Positions 41,719-45,525 of a stretch of DNA of 45,525 bases are shown piece by piece. The position numbers and the translations under genes are program-made. Below the pieces are notes generated by a model that worked only from the letters and a program-made list of their open reading frames with translations, did no database searches and was not told the DNA's origin. Location of the stretch: NCBI RefSeq assembly GCF_002999335.1, contig NW_020312200.1:1-45525 (forward strand), given 5' to 3'. The DNA is from Cyclospora cayetanensis. Taxonomy: Eukaryota; Apicomplexa; Conoidasida; Eucoccidiorida; Eimeriidae. How positions within the stretch are numbered: position 1 is the stretch's first letter; each line of letters begins with the position of its first letter.

Positions 41719-43095
41719 TATCTTTTTGCGTGTCGAACCTGCTCTTGGTACTCAGGAAGGGGATGCCAGCACACGCCGTGCCGCCTTCCTGCTACTGCTA
41801 CACTGCGATACGAAACGTGCTTTGCTGTACATTCAGCAGCAGCAACAGCAACAAGGAGCTGATGGCGATGAGGCAGCTCTGTTAGCCATGGGGGAGCAGA
41901 TGCAGCTGGCTATCTTGGAGCTTGTTAGAAAAGTTTGCCGTCTCAAATTGCCTGCAAAGGTGTGTATATATATATGCTTGAGTTTATCTCTTAAAAGCCT
42001 TGCTGCCGCTGATGTGTTGAAGAGGACTCCGTGAATATATACATGTACATGTATATATATATATGTACATGTACATGTGTGTATTTTGTGTCTATCTATA
42101 TATATAGCTGCTTTCTAGTGTTTATTTATGCATGTGTATTCTAAAGCTGCGTGTACAGTATATATATGTGTGTGTATTTGTGCTGCCGGGGACTTACTAG
42201 GCTGTTGCCTAGAAGATGCGCGCGGCAGCTTAAAATGTTTTTCTTTTTTGCATGCGTTTGCGCATGAATTGCTGCGCAGGCTGCCTTGCTTCGCGTAGCT
42301 GTTTCCCTGCTGAATTCTGCATCTCCCTCGGTGGCTTACGAGGGAGCCTCGTGTGTTCTCGCCTTTAATCCAAGCAGCGCTGGCGTGCGCGCAGCGTGTG
42401 GCGCACTGACTCACCTCCTTTTGCAACAAACAGAAAACAACATCAAGCTCATCATGCTTGACAGGGTTGCCGACTGTGTCACGGCTGCAAAGAAAGGCAA
42501 CTTGTGCGACTATGTCGTCGACCTCATGAGAGGTGTGTGGGGGTGTGCATGCAAACATTCCCCGATGCATGCATGCTCATTCTTGCCGTTTCTTGCATCG
42601 TGTGGCGAGGAGTACCAAAGGACTTCACTTGTGCTGATGTTGCTGCTGCTGATGATGTTGCTAACGATGATGATGCTGATGATGATGATGTTGCTATCCT
42701 CCTGCTGCTGCTGCTATCCTCCTGCTACTGCTGCCTTCCTGCTGCTGCTGCTGCTGCCTCAGTGTTTTCCTCGTAGAGACGTCATGTGTGCAGAATTGCC
42801 TGTGCCCTTGTCTGTTTTTTGAACAGGTTTGCAGACGAACTCCCTCGAGGTGAGAGGCCGCATTTTGAGTCTCGTAGGTCGCTTGGTGTCTGCGGAGACA
42901 GCGCCGCAAGTTGTAGGCATCCTCAAAAAACATATTGCCAAGGCTGGAGAGGCTGAGGCACTGACGACTCCTGGATCCTCCGAATATCGCGCCATGTTGG
43001 TGCAAGCACTTGTAAGCACACACACACACAGACAGTTAGACAGACAGAGAGGCAGGCAGACAAACAATTAGACAGACAATTAGACAGGCAGCCAG

Positions 43096-43126
<31 letters not shown>

Positions 43127-45525
43127 GAGAAAGACAGAGAGGCAGGCAGATAGGCAGTTAGATAGGCAGATAGGCAGTTAGACCCACACGCATACACACA
43201 CACAGTGAGAAAGACAGAGAGGCAGGCAGATAGGCAGTTAGATAGGCAGTTAGATAGGCAGTTAGACCCACACACATACACACACACAGTGAGAAAGACA
43301 GAGAGGCAGGCAGATAGGCAGTTAGACACACACGCATACACACACACAGTGAGAAAGACAGAGAGGCAGGCAGATAGGCAGTTAGACACACACACACACA
43401 CACACACAGTAAGAAAGACAGTCAGATATATATGTATACATAGTGAGACAGATAGACAGCTGCGAAACACGCCTTAAATTCTCCATGTGCTTCCTGTGTT
43501 AGAGGCCGCTTGACGCTGCCGCTCTCCTGGAGGCTGGTGACTTTTCGTGGTTTTATTTCTCGTGATGTTGCACACCCCCAGCAGCCGTTCCCTTTACACG
43601 CTCCTAGAAAAAGCCCCAGTGTGCATGTTTCCTCTTTCGCGTGCATGCATGCATACATGCATGCTTTACATACAGAGTGCAGTGTTTGTGCTTTTTCGCC
43701 GGCTGGGCAGCTGCCCTTTTTCCCTCTTCCCCCCATTTCCTCCCCTGCCTGCGTCTCTGTGCATGCATGCATGCGAACGTGTCTCTCGACAAATCACAGT
43801 GCGTGTTTGTTGAGGGATGAAGGAGAAGAAACAGGAAAGGCGGAGAGGCGGTTCGCTGCTTGAGGGTGTGAAAAATCGCTGTTTTGCGTCTGCTGCCGCA
43901 CAGCAGCGCGCATGTCTCAGCGCCTTTTTCACCCTTGTGGTGTTTTGTGTAATTTCGCAGTCTCGCTGCTGCGAGATCCATCCGCAAGTCATGTCTTCCT
44001 CGCTGGGGTGTATATCTGATCTTCTGGGGGATGCCGATGCACGCGTTGCCACCAGTGCTGCTCAGCTTTTACGTAGATTAGCAGCCACCGAGCTGAGCCT
44101 CAGAGACAGCATAATCCGGCATATCGTGGATGCAATTATGGACGCTCGACATCCGAAGTATTGCTGCACACAAACACACATACTCTGCTAGCTGGGGCTG
44201 CATGCGTGGTGTCTCACTGCTTCTTTCGGGAGTCTCAGGGGAAGCAGGAGGGAGAGAGGAGAGGAGTGCAGAGAGGAACTCTTTTCTGCTCCTTGTTCGC
44301 CCTTCTTCCTCCCTCGCTGGTGGCACTGCTTGCTACTCCCTGCTTACAGCCTTCATGCTGCTTACTGCTCGCTGCTGCGAGGTGTTAAAAGCGCAAGGGC
44401 TTGCCAGTGCAGCACGCGAAGCGACTGCAGCAAGAATTTGGTTGTTGAGGGAAATAAATATATATCTATAACTATATAATACCCTAGTATCGCATGCGCG
44501 CGGCCTTCTGATGAGGGCTGGCGTTAAATCGCGCGCACTATTTCTCTCTCTCCTTCTCGCATGCTTCGCAGAGTTTTGAGAATCTGCATTTGGACGCTTG
44601 GAGAATGCTGTCTCGCACTGGATGCGACAGTGTCAATCATCAACGCCATATATGACGCCCTCGTTCCCTTGCCCCTCGACAGTAAGAAGTCGCCTTCCGT
44701 CTGTTTGCAAATGTGGTGTCTCTCTCCTCCTCCCCCTTTCCTGGTGCTCTACGCTCTTTTTGTCTTCTGCCGCTCCTGCTGAATGTGTTTTCAACGATTT
44801 GGAGTCTGCACACTGCTCTTTGTTGCATGCGTCTGCATCAGCGGCCACCGCTCCTGAAGACTTGGCAGCCACACCTGCCGGCATGCAGCAACAGCCCCAA
44901 GTGCAAACACGCACAGTTATCCTCGCGGATGGCTCTTATGGAACTGAGTCTGTTGTGCAGGAAGACACAGACACCTCAGGAAAACGTGGGTTGGTTTGCT
45001 CTCGTAATCTGCAAAAAATTAGCTTCTTGCTCTTGCTGCGCTTGTTGTTGTTTTGTCTGCGTGGCGTGCTGAGGACTGCTGTCAACACCACTTTGCCTCT
45101 TTCTCTGCTCTCCCCTGCCTGAAAAGAGTTCGAGATCTCATGAAAGGATTGAGGGGTGGGCAGGCTGTTGCAGATGTGTTCATGCGTATTTGTATATGTG
45201 CATGCGTGTATTTTTGCATGTGTGTTTGTATATGTACATGTGTGTTTGTATATGTGTGTTTGTACATGTATATGTGCGTTTGTATATGTATATGTGTGTT
45301 TGCATATGTGCGTTTGTTCATGTATATGTGTGTTTGTTCATGTATATGTGCGTTTGTTCATGTGTATGTGTGTTTGTACATGTATATGTGTGTTTGTACA
45401 TGTATATGTGTGTTTGTTCATGTATATGTGTGTTTGTTCATGTATATGTGTGTTTGTTCATGTATATGTGTGTTTGTTCATGTATATGTGTGTTTGTTCA
45501 TGTATATGTGTGTTTGTTCATGTAT
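39871..45525 (+). CDS. COPB1: Coatomer subunit beta (beta-COP), N-terminal half, runs off window
   Basis: Adaptin-like trunk subunit of the COPI coat for Golgi-to-ER retrieval. Ten exons in one phase: 39871-40006, 40166-40328, 40478-40604, 41170-41289, 41756-41959, 42280-42532, 42827-43011, 43961-44157, 44572-44681 and 44842-44985, giving about 546 of the usual ~950 residues. They align in order with human COPB1: [134 protein letters not shown] and [15 protein letters not shown] Gln insert ([14 protein letters not shown]) sits in a loop. The start [10 protein letters not shown] is the first Met in frame. The remaining HEAT repeats and the C-terminal appendage domain lie to the right of the window. 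Confidence 0.96.
40620..41060 (+). repeat. TGCATGTGTATA minisatellite in beta-COP intron 3
   Basis: About 440 bp of gtgcatgtgtatatgtg, gcatgtatttgtgcatgtg and atatatgtgtgcatgtgcat units with two long-range copies (about 40630-40760 and 40800-40930). It fills the intron 40605-41169. Confidence 0.92.
41545..41716. repeat. TATA/CATA microsatellite in beta-COP intron 4
   Basis: About 170 bp of atatatat, tgtatatac and acacacatac words with an (AT)n run at 41682-41714, ending about 40 bp before the acceptor at 41755. CTG triplets (41305-41345) lie earlier in the same intron. Confidence 0.92.
42033..42175. repeat. ATGTACATGTATA repeats in beta-COP intron 5
   Basis: Short palindromic tatacatgtacatgtatata words and tatatatat runs within the intron 41960-42279. 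Confidence 0.8.
43014..43440. repeat. ~62-bp minisatellite in beta-COP intron 7
   Basis: Five or so copies of a composite unit: a CACACA run, gtgagaaagacagagaggca, ggcagataggcagttaga, then cccacacgcata. Copies vary in the number of gataggcagtta subunits and CA repeats. It starts 3 bp after the donor of the exon ending at 43011. Confidence 0.92.
43639..43778. promoter_or_regulatory. Cluster of TGCATGCA motifs in beta-COP intron 7
   Basis: gtgcatgcatgcatacatgc at 43641-43660 and gtgcatgcatgcatgcg at 43759-43775 lie in the 950-bp intron between exons 7 and 8. TGCATGCA is a known ApiAP2-domain recognition core in related apicomplexans; use as a regulatory site here is inference. Confidence 0.35.
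45178..45525. repeat. 20-bp minisatellite at right edge (beta-COP intron)
   Basis: A regular 20-bp unit tgtttgttcatgtatatgtg, with tgtacatg and tgcgtt variants at the left and near-identical copies toward the right edge, where it is cut by the window end. It follows the donor at 44986 and is probably intron 10 of beta-COP. Confidence 0.92.

Noticed and set aside
43036..43470. Cys/Leu/Ser repetitive minus ORF ([15 protein letters not shown])
   Set aside because: Antisense translation of the 62-bp minisatellite in beta-COP intron 7; the repeat length happens to keep a frame open.

Overview
The window looks like nuclear DNA of an apicomplexan coccidian, most probably a chicken Eimeria species. 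The reasons are: genes broken by many short introns; exons full of CAG/GCA triplet repeats that put poly-Gln and poly-Ala runs inside otherwise conserved proteins; introns and spacers full of TG/CA, TA and GA microsatellites; frequent TGCATGCA motifs; and repeat-dense stretches alternating with repeat-poor islands, as described for Eimeria tenella chromosome 1. I cannot fix the species from sequence alone.

Layout. 1-4 kb: a 20-bp tandem repeat, a TG-rich tract and short triplet arrays, with no gene I can defend. 4-12.9 kb: minus-strand, extremely low-complexity coding sequence (an 880-codon Gln-rich ORF with eight ~100-bp repeats and a ~1000-codon Ala-rich ORF, plus probable linked exons), separated by a 0.7-kb nearly pure purine tract and a 39-bp minisatellite. 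12.9-17.0 kb: a repeat-poor island with no confident gene and possible relics of decayed coding sequence. 17.3-23.1 kb (minus): SRP72, a signal recognition particle subunit. 24.1-27.0 kb (plus): a five-exon gene I could not identify, divergent from SRP72. 28.0-35.6 kb (minus): CSE1/CAS (exportin-2), at least 14 exons. 36.17-36.53 kb (plus): single-domain Pin1-type parvulin. 36.68-37.15 kb (plus): acylphosphatase. 37.2-39.8 kb: a second repeat-poor island. 39.87 kb to the right edge (plus): the N-terminal half of beta-COP (COPI coat), running off the window.

The recognisable genes are housekeeping: protein targeting to the ER (SRP72), Golgi-ER retrieval (beta-COP), importin-alpha recycling (CSE1), proline isomerisation (Pin1) and acyl-phosphate hydrolysis. 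They are not an operon or a single pathway. SRP72 with the unknown gene, and CSE1 with Pin1, are head-to-head pairs that may share bidirectional promoters.

The most useful observation is an orientation rule for the triplet repeats. In nearly every gene I could anchor by homology, exons carry CAG in the sense strand (Gln/Ala), whereas introns of the same genes carry CTG in the sense strand. I found no clear evidence of a new mobile, defence or biosynthetic system. Exon boundaries were derived by hand from reading frame, GT/AG sites and alignment with remembered family sequences.
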